Positions 16,419 through 24,292 of a stretch of 64,000 nucleotides of DNA are shown here, piece by piece (the stretch's first letter is position 1; each line of letters opens with the position of its first letter). Made by a program: the position numbers and the translations under genes. The stretch is from Actinomycetes bacterium (GTDB taxonomy: Bacteria > Actinomycetota > Actinomycetes > Mycobacteriales > Mycobacteriaceae), in contig JAEXZY010000077.1 of assembly GCA_023404955.1 (NCBI GenBank), positions 25,058 to 89,057 on the forward strand, read 5' to 3'. A model generated the notes under the pieces. It had not been told where the DNA came from. It saw nothing but the letters and a program-made list of their open reading frames with translations, and made no database searches.

Positions 16419-18369
16419 TCACGACATCTTCCCACTGCGAGCAAGTGGTTAACCCATCTAGCGAATGAGCTCGGTGGCACGGCAGGTGCGCATGTGTGCC
16501 CGACGGCGCGCCGAACTGCGTGCGATAGAGCTCGGCGTAGCGGCCACCGCGGGCCAGCAGCTCGGGGTGTGTCCCACGCTCGACGATGCGGCCGTCCTCG
16601 ACGACGAGGATCACGTCGGCGGCGCGGATCGTCGAGAGGCGGTGCGCGATCACGAGCGACGTGCGGCCGGCCAAGGCCTCGGTCAGCGCCTGTTGCACCT
16701 TGGCCTCCGATTCGGAGTCCAGCGATGCGGTCGCCTCGTCGAGCACCACCACCCGGGGCGCGGCGAGCAGCAGACGCGCGATGGTCAGCCGTTGCCGCTG
16801 GCCACCGGAGAGCCGGTAGCCCCGCTCCCCGACGATGGTGTCGAGACCGTCGGGCATGTCGGCGACCACGCCGTCGAGCCGGGCGCGGCGCAGCGCCTCC
16901 CAGATCTCGGTATCGGTGGCGTCCGGCGCGGCGAGCGCGACGTTGGCCCGGATCGACTCGTGGAAGAGGTGCCCGTCCTGGGTGACCATGCCGACGGTGT
17001 CCTTCAGCGACGCGAATGTGGCGTCACGGACATCGACGCCGTTGAGGCGGATGGCCCCGGACGACACGTCGTACAGCCGGGCCAGCAGCGACGCCGTCGT
17101 CGACTTCCCGGCACCCGACGAACCGACGAGCGCGATCATCTGCCCGGGCCGGGCCGTGAACGAGATGCCGTGCAGCACTTCGTCGCCACCGCGGTCGTCC
17201 AGCTCGCTGACGTCTTCCAGCGAGGCCAGCGACACGGTGTCGGCAGCGGGATATCCGAACCGGACGTCGTCGAACTCGACGGTGACCGGGCCGTCGGGAA
17301 TCGCGACCGCGTCGGGCCGTTCCTGGATCAGCGGTACCAGATCCAGCACCTCGAAGACCCGCTCGAAGCTGACCAGTGCGGTCGCGATCTCGACACGGGC
17401 GTTGGCCAGCGCGGTCAGCGGTGCGTAGAGCCGGGTGAGCAGGAGGGCCAGCGACACGATGGCGCCGGCCTGCAGGTGCCCGCCCAGCGCGAGCGCGCCA
17501 CCCAGGCCGTACACCAGCGCCAGCGCCAGCGCCGACATCAGGGTAAGTGAGTTCATGAACGTCGACTGCAGCATCGCGGTGCGCACGCCGATGTCGCGCA
17601 CCCGGCCGGCCCGCACCCCGAACTCACGCGACTCGGCGTCCGCGTCGCCGAACAGTTTGATCAGCGTGGCGCCCGGAGCGGAGAACCGCTCGGTCATCTG
17701 GGTGTTCATCGTGGCGTTGTGGCCGGCCGCCTCGCGCGAGAGCTTCGCCATCGCCGCGCCGATCCGGCGGGCCGGGAGCAGGAACAGCGGCATCAGCGCC
17801 AGCGACACCAGCGTCACCTGCCAGGAGATGCCGATCATCACCGCGAGCGTCAACGTCAGCGTGACGAGGTTGGAGACCACACCGGACAACGTGTCGGAGA
17901 ATGCGCGCTGCGCGCCCATCACGTCATTGCCAAGGCGGCTCACCAGCGCACCGGTGCGCGTCCGGGTGAAGAACGCCACGGGCATCCGCTGCACATGGTC
18001 GAACACCGCGGTGCGCAGATCCAGGATCAGGCCTTCGCCGATGTTGGATGACAGCCAGCGCGTCAGCAACGACATCGCGGTCTCGGCAAGTGCCACACCG
18101 GCGATCACCAGTGCCAGCACCACGACCGTTGCGATGGTGCCGCCCTGGGTGATCTCGTCGACCACGCGGCCGGCGAGCAGGGGGGTCGCCACGGTCAGCA
18201 CCGCGCCGAGCACGCTGACCAGCAGGAACCACCCGAGCATGCGATGATGCCGGGCGGCGAACCGCCAGATACGCGCCATCAGCCGGCGATCTGCCAGCGA
18301 GTGCAGATCACCGCCCCGGGCGTGCGTCTGCCGGTACAGCGACTGCCGGGCAACTGTTTCCAAGCTCAT
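16411..18369 (-). CDS. ABC exporter half-transporter (homodimer type)
   Basis: First gene of a three-gene ABC operon, about 652 aa. It has six transmembrane segments followed by a full set of catalytic motifs: Walker A GSSGAGKST (near 420), Q-loop VTQDGHLF, signature LSGGQRQR (near 522), Walker B VVVLDEATASLD (near 541) and switch IAHRLST. A charged insert rich in D and S (SLASLEDVSELDDRGGDE) lies just before Walker A. With all motifs intact it could work as a homodimer, separately from the following degenerate pair. The ATG was chosen because TACGGT ends 6 nt upstream; a TTG eight codons earlier is the alternative. Confidence 0.87.
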   Translation of the reverse strand: MSLETVARQSLYRQTHARGGDLHSLADRRLMARIWRFAARHHRMLGWFLLVSVLGAVLTVATPLLAGRVVDEITQGGTIATVVVLALVIAGVALAETAMSLLTRWLSSNIGEGLILDLRTAVFDHVQRMPVAFFTRTRTGALVSRLGNDVMGAQRAFSDTLSGVVSNLVTLTLTLAVMIGISWQVTLVSLALMPLFLLPARRIGAAMAKLSREAAGHNATMNTQMTERFSAPGATLIKLFGDADAESREFGVRAGRVRDIGVRTAMLQSTFMNSLTLMSALALALVYGLGGALALGGHLQAGAIVSLALLLTRLYAPLTALANARVEIATALVSFERVFEVLDLVPLIQERPDAVAIPDGPVTVEFDDVRFGYPAADTVSLASLEDVSELDDRGGDEVLHGISFTARPGQMIALVGSSGAGKSTTASLLARLYDVSSGAIRLNGVDVRDATFASLKDTVGMVTQDGHLFHESIRANVALAAPDATDTEIWEALRRARLDGVVADMPDGLDTIVGERGYRLSGGQRQRLTIARLLLAAPRVVVLDEATASLDSESEAKVQQALTEALAGRTSLVIAHRLSTIRAADVILVVEDGRIVERGTHPELLARGGRYAELYRTQFGAPSGTHAHLPCHRAHSLDGLTTCSQWEDVVSG

Positions 18370-18375
18370 CTCATC

Positions 18376-18381
18376 ACCGTA
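18376..18381 (-). promoter_or_regulatory. -10 hexamer for ABC operon (leaderless)
   Basis: Minus-strand TACGGT ends 6 nt before the ATG at 18369. It supports that start and points to a leaderless transcript for the three-gene ABC operon. Confidence 0.55.
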
Positions 18382-18470
18382 GAACCTCAACAATGGGTGA
18401 GGTCAAAGACTTCCCAGGTGGTCCCACTACCGTCAGAACCGTCGCGACACGATTTCGAGGAGTACACGGC

Positions 18471-19217
18471 GTGGAGACCAAAGTGCAGGCGTGGGAGCGT
18501 CGCGCCGAGTGGCCGCTCGCGATCGCGGCCCTGCTGTTCCTGGCCGCCTACAGCGTGGAGGTGCTCGTCCTCCCCGCAGGCGCGGCCAAAGTGGCCGTCC
18601 GCGTCGTCAGCGTCGTCACGTGGGCGATGTTCGTCGTCGACTACGTGGTGCGCCTGGGTCTGGCCGAGCATCGCTGGCGGTGGTTCTACCGACACCTCTT
18701 CGACCTCGCGATCGTGGCCCTGCCCATCCTCCGGCACCTGCGCCTGCTGCGGCTCGTCACGCTGATCACGGTGCTCAATCGCGCCCTCGGCCACGCCATC
18801 CGCGGCCGCGTGGCGATGTACACCGTCGGGGGCGCGGTGCTGCTGGTCTACGTCTCCTCGCTGGCTGTGCTGCAGGCCGAGAGGCAGTATCCGCACGCGC
18901 ACATCACCCACTTCGGCGAGGCGCTGTGGTGGGCGATGACGACCATCACGACCGTCGGCTACGGCGACCTGACCCCGGTCAGCCCCACCGGGCGGGTGAT
19001 CGCGGTGCTCCTCATGATCGGCGGCATCAGCCTGCTCGGCTCGATCACCGCGACGCTGGCCTCGTGGATCGTGCAGCGGGTCGCCGACGAGGACACTGCC
19101 GCACAGATGGTGACGACCGCGCACATCGACACCCTGGTCCAGGAGATCGCCCAGCTGCGCGAGGACGTCGCGCGCCTGGGTGACCCGGCCGCCGCACGTG
19201 ACCGCCCCGACGGGTAA
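18471..19217 (+). CDS. Voltage-gated-type potassium channel, 6TM
   Basis: Ion channel of 248 aa. The N-terminal voltage-sensor-like helices include an S4-type segment with spaced arginines (RHLRLLRLVTLITVLNRALG). A pore loop carries the K+ selectivity filter TTVGYGD (residues 160-166), followed by S6 (VIAVLLMIGGISLLGSIT) and a short cytoplasmic coiled-coil tail. It would pass K+ across the plasma membrane. The GTG start has GAGGAG 8 nt upstream; an in-frame ATG at 18393 would add 26 residues and overlap the ABC promoter. It lies just before prrA in the same direction, 49 bp apart. Confidence 0.87.
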   Translation: METKVQAWERRAEWPLAIAALLFLAAYSVEVLVLPAGAAKVAVRVVSVVTWAMFVVDYVVRLGLAEHRWRWFYRHLFDLAIVALPILRHLRLLRLVTLITVLNRALGHAIRGRVAMYTVGGAVLLVYVSSLAVLQAERQYPHAHITHFGEALWWAMTTITTVGYGDLTPVSPTGRVIAVLLMIGGISLLGSITATLASWIVQRVADEDTAAQMVTTAHIDTLVQEIAQLREDVARLGDPAAARDRPDG

Positions 19218-19253
19218 CGGGCCAGGTTCCCGCAGCCTGGACCCGACGTCAGG

Positions 19254-19259
19254 CAAGAT
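19254..19259 (+). promoter_or_regulatory. -10-like hexamer, prrA start
   Basis: CAAGAT ends 7 nt before the prrA ATG. It fits the window-wide leaderless pattern with one mismatch at the first base. Confidence 0.45.
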
Positions 19260-19266
19260 TGCGGGC

Positions 19267-19968
19267 ATGGACAGTCCAGTGGGTTCGCCCCGAGTGCTCG
19301 TGGTCGACGACGATCCCGACGTGCTGGCCTCGCTGGAGCGCGGCCTGCGTCTGTCCGGGTTCGACGTGTTCACCGCCGTCGACGGCGCCGAGGCGCTGCG
19401 CAGCGCCACCGAGACGCGACCGGATGCGATCGTGCTCGACATCAACATGCCCGTGCTCGACGGCGTATCCGTGGTGACCGCACTGCGCGCGATGGACAAC
19501 GACGTGCCGGTCTGCGTGCTCTCGGCGCGCTCGTCCGTCGACGACCGGGTGGCCGGCCTGGAGGCCGGCGCCGACGACTACCTGGTCAAGCCATTCGTGC
19601 TGGCCGAGCTGGTCGCCCGGGTCAAGGCGCTGCTGCGCCGGCGCGGATCGACGGCGACGTTCTCGTCGGAGACCATCGCCGTCGGCCCGCTCGAGGTCGA
19701 CATCCCGGGCCGACGCGCCCGCGTCGACGGCGTCGACGTCGACCTCACCAAGCGCGAATTCGACCTGCTGGCCGTGCTCGCCGAACACAAGACGGCGGTG
19801 CTGTCGCGCGCGCAACTGCTCGAGCTGGTGTGGGGCTACGACTTCGCCGCCGACACCAACGTCGTCGACGTGTTCATCGGCTACCTGCGCCGCAAGCTCG
19901 AAGCCAACGGCGCGCCTCGCCTGCTGCACACCGTGCGCGGCGTCGGTTTCGTGCTGCGACAGCAGTAG
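19267..19968 (+). CDS. prrA: Two-component response regulator PrrA
   Basis: OmpR/PhoB-type response regulator of 233 aa. The receiver domain (about residues 8-120) has acidic residues VVDDDPD and the phospho-acceptor Asp58 in LDINMP, with the conserved Lys in LVKPF. The C-terminal winged-helix DNA-binding domain (about 135-232) contains LTKREFDLLAVL and YLRRKLE. M. tuberculosis PrrA is reported as essential and responsive to nitrogen and intracellular growth. The ATG is chosen over upstream in-frame codons because it matches family length and follows CAAGAT by 7 nt. prrB follows after 13 bp. Confidence 0.93.
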   Translation: MDSPVGSPRVLVVDDDPDVLASLERGLRLSGFDVFTAVDGAEALRSATETRPDAIVLDINMPVLDGVSVVTALRAMDNDVPVCVLSARSSVDDRVAGLEAGADDYLVKPFVLAELVARVKALLRRRGSTATFSSETIAVGPLEVDIPGRRARVDGVDVDLTKREFDLLAVLAEHKTAVLSRAQLLELVWGYDFAADTNVVDVFIGYLRRKLEANGAPRLLHTVRGVGFVLRQQ

Positions 19969-19981
19969 GCGTGAGCCCGTC

Positions 19982-21322
19982 ATGATCGTGGTGTCGCGGA
20001 TCTTCCGGCGCACACCGTCGCTGCGCACCCGCGTCGCATTCGCCACCGCGATCGCCGCGGCCATCGTGGTCGGCATCGTCGGCACCGTGGTCTGGGTCGG
20101 CATCACCCAGGACCGCAAGGAGCGCCTCGACCGTCGCCTCGACGAAGCCGCGGGCTTCGCGATCCCGTTCCTGCCGCGCGGGATCGACGAGATCCCGCCC
20201 TCGCCCAACGACCAGGACGCCGTCATCACGGTCCGGCGCGCCGACGGACAGGTGGCGTCCAACTCCGTCGTGCTGCCCGAACTGCCGCCGGGCTACGCCG
20301 ACACCACGGTCGAGGGGGTGCGCTACCGGGTGCGCACCGTCGAGTTGTCCACCCCGGAGCCGATGTCGGTCGCCGTCGGCGCCACCTATGACGCGACCAT
20401 CACCGACACCAACAACCTGCACCGCCGCGTGCTGATCATCTGCACGATGGCGGTGGGTGCGGCAACCTTCGGCGGGTGGCTGTTGGCGGCGTTCGCGGTG
20501 CGACCGTTCAAGCGGCTGGCTCAGCAGACCCGGCAGATCGAAGCGGGCGATGAGGCACCCGACATCGACATTCGCGGCGCCACCGAAGCAGTCGAGATCG
20601 CCGACGCCATCAAGGGTCTGGTCGGCCGCGTGTGGGAGGAACAGGGACGCACCAAGGCGGCATTGGCCTCGGCGCGCGACTTCGCATCGGTGTCGGCCCA
20701 CGAGCTGCGCACCCCGTTGACCGCGATGCGCACCAACCTCGAGGTGCTCGCAACGCTCGACCTCGGCGAGGAGCAACGCAAAGAGGTCGTCGGCGACGTC
20801 ATCCGCACGCAGACCCGCATCGAGGCGACCCTCAGCGCGCTGGAGCGGCTGGCGCAGGGCGAACTGTCCACCACCGACGACCACGTGCCGGTCGACATCA
20901 CCGAACTGCTCGACCGGGCCGCGCACGACGCGATGCGGGTCTACCCCGACCTCGAGGTGTCGCTGGTTCCGGCGCCGACGGTGATCATCGTCGGACTGCC
21001 GGCGGGGTTGCGGCTGGCCGTCGACAACGCGATCGCCAATGCGGTCAAGCACGGCGGCGCGACCCGCGTACAACTGTCGGCGGTCAGCTCGCGCGCCGGT
21101 GTCGAGATCGCGATCGACGACGACGGCGTCGGCGTGCCCGAGGAGGAACGCTCAGTGGTGTTCGAGCGGTTCTCCCGAGGCTCGACGGCCTCGCACTCCG
21201 GGTCGGGCCTCGGGCTGGCGCTGGTGGCGCAGCAGGCCGAATTGCACGGCGGCACAGCGGCACTGGAGTCCAGCCCGCTGGGCGGTGCGCGGCTGCTGCT
21301 GAGGCTGCCGGGCCCGAGCTAG
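19982..21322 (+). CDS. prrB: Sensor histidine kinase PrrB
   Basis: Membrane histidine kinase of 446 aa that would phosphorylate PrrA. It has two transmembrane segments (about residues 18-42 and 150-172) flanking a periplasmic sensor, then a HAMP-like linker. The H-box ASVSAHELRTPLTAM places the phospho-accepting histidine at residue 240. The ATP-binding domain carries NAIANAVKHG (N-box), DDDGVGVP and GSGLGLALV. All catalytic boxes are intact. The gene begins 13 bp after prrA and its stop overlaps that of the convergent FKBP gene. Confidence 0.93.
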   Translation: MIVVSRIFRRTPSLRTRVAFATAIAAAIVVGIVGTVVWVGITQDRKERLDRRLDEAAGFAIPFLPRGIDEIPPSPNDQDAVITVRRADGQVASNSVVLPELPPGYADTTVEGVRYRVRTVELSTPEPMSVAVGATYDATITDTNNLHRRVLIICTMAVGAATFGGWLLAAFAVRPFKRLAQQTRQIEAGDEAPDIDIRGATEAVEIADAIKGLVGRVWEEQGRTKAALASARDFASVSAHELRTPLTAMRTNLEVLATLDLGEEQRKEVVGDVIRTQTRIEATLSALERLAQGELSTTDDHVPVDITELLDRAAHDAMRVYPDLEVSLVPAPTVIIVGLPAGLRLAVDNAIANAVKHGGATRVQLSAVSSRAGVEIAIDDDGVGVPEEERSVVFERFSRGSTASHSGSGLGLALVAQQAELHGGTAALESSPLGGARLLLRLPGPS

Positions 21323-21681
21323 CGGGTGCCGAGCAGGTCGATGATGAAAATGAGCGTCTTGCCTGACAGGCGGTGCCCGCCGCCGGCCGGACCGTAGGCC
21401 TGCTCCGGCGGGATCGTGAGCTTGCGCCGCCCGCCGACCTTCATCCCCGGGATGCCGTCCTGCCAGCCCTGGATCAGCCCGCGCAGCGGGAACTCGATCG
21501 ACTCACCGCCGTTCCAGGAGCTGTCGAACTCCTCGCCGGTGTCGTACTCGACGCCGAGGTAGTGCACCTCCACGTTGGCGCCCGGAACCGCTTCGGGACC
21601 GTCACCGACGGTGATGTCTTCGATCACCAGCTCGGTGGGTGCGGGGCCGTCAGGGAAGTCGATCTCGGGTTTGGTCGCCAT
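21319..21681 (-). CDS. FKBP-type peptidyl-prolyl cis-trans isomerase
   Basis: Small cytosolic FKBP of 120 aa that isomerises X-Pro bonds. Characteristic residues are VEVHYLGV, GEEFDSSW, FPLRGLIQGWQDGIPGMKVGG and IPPEQAYG. There is no signal peptide, so it acts in the cytoplasm. The ATG lies 6 nt after TAGGCT on the minus strand, suggesting a leaderless mRNA. It is convergent with prrB and separate from the following SDR gene. Confidence 0.92.
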   Translation of the reverse strand: MATKPEIDFPDGPAPTELVIEDITVGDGPEAVPGANVEVHYLGVEYDTGEEFDSSWNGGESIEFPLRGLIQGWQDGIPGMKVGGRRKLTIPPEQAYGPAGGGHRLSGKTLIFIIDLLGTR

Positions 21682-21687
21682 GCGCTC

Positions 21688-21693
21688 AGCCTA
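21688..21693 (-). promoter_or_regulatory. -10 hexamer, leaderless FKBP start
   Basis: Minus-strand TAGGCT ends 6 nt before the ATG at 21681. It is the same hexamer and spacing as at echA6. Confidence 0.6.
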
Positions 21694-21703
21694 GCCCCGG
21701 CGC

Positions 21704-22441
21704 CTAGCCCGACGACCTGACCTCCTCGGGCTGCAGCCACTCGGTGGGCCGGAGCAACACCACCTCGGGAAGGATGCACGCCGCCGACAACCGCGTGGTC
21801 ATCCGCACGACCTCGGCGACGTCGCGCGGCGTGATCATCGCCGAAGCCTCGATGGCGTCGCGGTAGACGTCCGCCATCGCGGTGTCCACCAGACCCGGGC
21901 AGATCGCGGTCGCCTTGATGCCCGAGGTGGCGAGCTCGTCGTGCAGCGACTCGGTGAATCCTACGACGGCGGCCTTGGTCGCCGAGTAGGACGACAGCGT
22001 GGCCTCGCCGCGCTTTCCCGCATTCGACGCCGTGTTCACGATCTGAGCCCAACCGTGCTGCCGCACAGCTTCTCTGAGCAGCGGCTGACATTTCGCGGTC
22101 AGCAACACCACGGCGCGCAGATTGACGGCCAGCTGAGCGTCGAGGAAATCCGCGGTGATGTCGGCGACCGCCCGGTTCCCGGCGATGCCCGCGTTGTTCG
22201 CCAGTAGATCCAATGACCCGTATCGCTCGGTGTGGAAAGCGACCACCTCGTCGAGAAAAGGCTCCTCGGCCAGCGACCCCGCGATCGTGTGGACCGTGGC
22301 ACTTCCGATCGACGCGGCCACCGCGTCGAGTTTGGCCGGGTCGCGCCCGACCAGAGTCAGCGCGAACCCCTCCTCGTGGAGGGCTGCCGCGACGGCCGCA
22401 CCGATACCGCCCGACGCCCCGGTCACCAGGGCACTGCGCAT
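21704..22441 (-). CDS. Short-chain dehydrogenase/reductase
   Basis: Classical SDR of 245 aa using NAD(P). The Rossmann motif TGASGGIG starts at residue 7. LANNAGIAG and the catalytic SSYSATK (Tyr and Lys) follow, with the upstream Ser in IVNTASNAG. PGLVDTAM marks the post-catalytic loop. The start is the ATG directly before the Rossmann strand (MRSALVTGAS), since the longer frame has no plausible N-terminal domain. It is divergent from the DUF2630 gene across 43 bp. The substrate is unknown. Confidence 0.88.
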   Translation of the reverse strand: MRSALVTGASGGIGAAVAAALHEEGFALTLVGRDPAKLDAVAASIGSATVHTIAGSLAEEPFLDEVVAFHTERYGSLDLLANNAGIAGNRAVADITADFLDAQLAVNLRAVVLLTAKCQPLLREAVRQHGWAQIVNTASNAGKRGEATLSSYSATKAAVVGFTESLHDELATSGIKATAICPGLVDTAMADVYRDAIEASAMITPRDVAEVVRMTTRLSAACILPEVVLLRPTEWLQPEEVRSSG

Positions 22442-22472
22442 GGTCACCGGTTCATTAGATCGCGCCGAGGGG

Positions 22473-22478
22473 CAGACT
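22473..22478 (+). promoter_or_regulatory. -10-like hexamer, DUF2630 gene
   Basis: CAGACT ends 6 nt before the GTG at 22485, with no Shine-Dalgarno between. Confidence 0.45.
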
Positions 22479-22484
22479 GTAGGC

Positions 22485-22733
22485 GTGGCCAACGACGAAG
22501 ACATCCTCAACAAGGTGAACCAGCTCGTCGCGGAGGAGAAAGAACTCCGCTCCAAACTGCAGCATCACGAGATCGACGAGTCCGAAGAGCATCAGCGGTT
22601 GCGCGCCGTGGAGGTCCAGCTCGACCAGTGCTGGGACCTGCTGCGTCAGCGGCGGGCTCTCCGCGAGACCGGTGGTGACCCGACCGCCGCGGAGGTACGT
22701 CCGGCCGACGAGGTCGAGGGCTACCTGAACTGA
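22485..22733 (+). CDS. DUF2630 family protein (Rv0898c-like)
   Basis: Small acidic helical protein of 82 aa, rich in E, L, Q and R, with heptad spacing (ILNKVNQLVAEEKELRSKL, then HQRLRAVEVQLDQCWDLLRQ). It likely forms a helical hairpin or coiled coil. It matches the actinobacterial DUF2630 family, whose function is unknown. The GTG start follows CAGACT by 6 nt. The next gene begins 3 bp after its stop, so the two form an operon, as do Rv0898c and Rv0897c. Confidence 0.8.
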   Translation: MANDEDILNKVNQLVAEEKELRSKLQHHEIDESEEHQRLRAVEVQLDQCWDLLRQRRALRETGGDPTAAEVRPADEVEGYLN

Positions 22734-22735
22734 GC

Positions 22736-24292
22736 GTGGGCACGGACGCCCGCTTCGACGTCGTCATCGTCGGCGGCGGGCACAACGGCCTGGTGGCCGC
22801 CGGCTACCTGGCGCGCGCCGGCCGGCGGGTGGGCGTGTTGGAGCGGCTCGACCATGTCGGCGGGGCCGCCGTTTCGGCGTACGCCTTCGACGGCGTAGAC
22901 GCGCGGCTGTCCCGGTATTCGTACCTGGTGAGCCTGCTGCCGCAGCGCATCATCGACGATCTCGGGCTGCGGGTGCGCCTCGTGCGACGCCGCTGGTCGT
23001 CGTATACGCCCGACCCGGCGTCCGGCGGCCGAACCGGGCTGCTGGTGGGTCCGTCCTCGACGTTCGGCGCGGTGGGCGCGGCGGACGACGAGGCGGGTTT
23101 CGACGACTTCTACCGGCGCTGCAACACCGTGACGTCGCGGGTCTGGCCGACGCTGACCGAACCGTTACGCACCCGCTCGGATCTGCACAGCGCGGTGGGC
23201 GGTGGCCTTGATGAAGAGTGGGCATGGCGGGCGCTGATCGAGGAGCCGGTAGGTGAGGCGATCACCGCGGCGGTGCGCAACGATCTTGTCCGCGGCGTGA
23301 TGGCCACCGATGCCCTGATCGGAACCTCTGCCGCGCTGGAGGATTCGTCGCTGCAGCAGAATGTCTGCTTCCTGTACCACCTGATCGGCGGCGGCACCGG
23401 GGACTGGGACGTGCCGGTCGGCGGTATGGGCGCGGTCAGTGGGGCGCTCGCCGCGGCAGCAGCGGGCTTCGGCGCCGACATCCACACCGGGGCCGAGGTC
23501 GAGTCGATCACCCCTGACGGTGAGGTGCGGTACAGCCAGGACGGTGTGGAGCATCGCGTCGTCGCCGACCGCGTCCTGGCCAACGTCACGCCGACGGTGC
23601 TGGCCCGACTCCTCGGCGAGGACGCGCCCGATGCCGCGCCCGGTGCGCAGGTGAAGGTGAACCTGATGCTGCGGCGACTCCCCCGCCTACGCGACGAGAG
23701 CGTGTCGGTCGAGCAGGCCTTCGGAGGCACCTTCCACATCAACGAGACCTACAGCCAACTCGAGTCGGCCTACCGGAGCGCCGCCGAAGGCACTGTGCCG
23801 GAACCACTTCCGTGTGAGATCTACTGCCACTCGCTCGCGGACCCCACGATTCTGTCGGATGCGCTGCGCGCCTCAGGCGCGCACACGTTGACGGTGTTCG
23901 GTCTGCACACCCCACACCATCTCGTGACCGCAGGCACGCCGGAGCGCATCCGTGACTCGCTGACCTCCGCGGTGCTGACGTCGTTGAATTCGGTTCTTGC
24001 TGAGCCGATCCACGACGTGGTGATGGAGGATGCAGCGGGCCGGCTGTGCATCGAGACCAAGACGACCGCTGACCTCGACGACGCCCTGGGCATGACGAAC
24101 GGCCATATCTTCCACGGCGCGCTGTCATGGCCCTTCGCCGAGGACGACGAACCCCTGTCGACACCGGCGCAGCGCTGGGGCGTGGCCACCGCCCACGACC
24201 GAATCCTGTTGTGTGGGTCCGGCGCTCGCCGCGGCGGCGCCGTGTCGGGCATCGGGGGCCACAACGCGGCGATGGCGGTACTGGACCGCTAG
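22736..24292 (+). CDS. FAD-dependent oxidoreductase, phytoene desaturase-like (Rv0897c-like)
   Basis: Flavoprotein of 518 aa. The N-terminal dinucleotide-binding motif VIVGGGHNGLVAAGYLARAG (residues 10-29) is intact, followed by LERLDHVGGAAVS. The C-terminal region has LCGSGARRGGAVSGIGGHNA, typical of the phytoene-dehydrogenase/CrtI-like superfamily. It would bind FAD and oxidise a hydrophobic substrate, but no carotenoid genes are nearby, so the substrate is open. It is co-oriented with, and 3 bp after, the DUF2630 gene. The stop overlaps that of the convergent HNH gene. Confidence 0.87.
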   Translation: MGTDARFDVVIVGGGHNGLVAAGYLARAGRRVGVLERLDHVGGAAVSAYAFDGVDARLSRYSYLVSLLPQRIIDDLGLRVRLVRRRWSSYTPDPASGGRTGLLVGPSSTFGAVGAADDEAGFDDFYRRCNTVTSRVWPTLTEPLRTRSDLHSAVGGGLDEEWAWRALIEEPVGEAITAAVRNDLVRGVMATDALIGTSAALEDSSLQQNVCFLYHLIGGGTGDWDVPVGGMGAVSGALAAAAAGFGADIHTGAEVESITPDGEVRYSQDGVEHRVVADRVLANVTPTVLARLLGEDAPDAAPGAQVKVNLMLRRLPRLRDESVSVEQAFGGTFHINETYSQLESAYRSAAEGTVPEPLPCEIYCHSLADPTILSDALRASGAHTLTVFGLHTPHHLVTAGTPERIRDSLTSAVLTSLNSVLAEPIHDVVMEDAAGRLCIETKTTADLDDALGMTNGHIFHGALSWPFAEDDEPLSTPAQRWGVATAHDRILLCGSGARRGGAVSGIGGHNAAMAVLDR

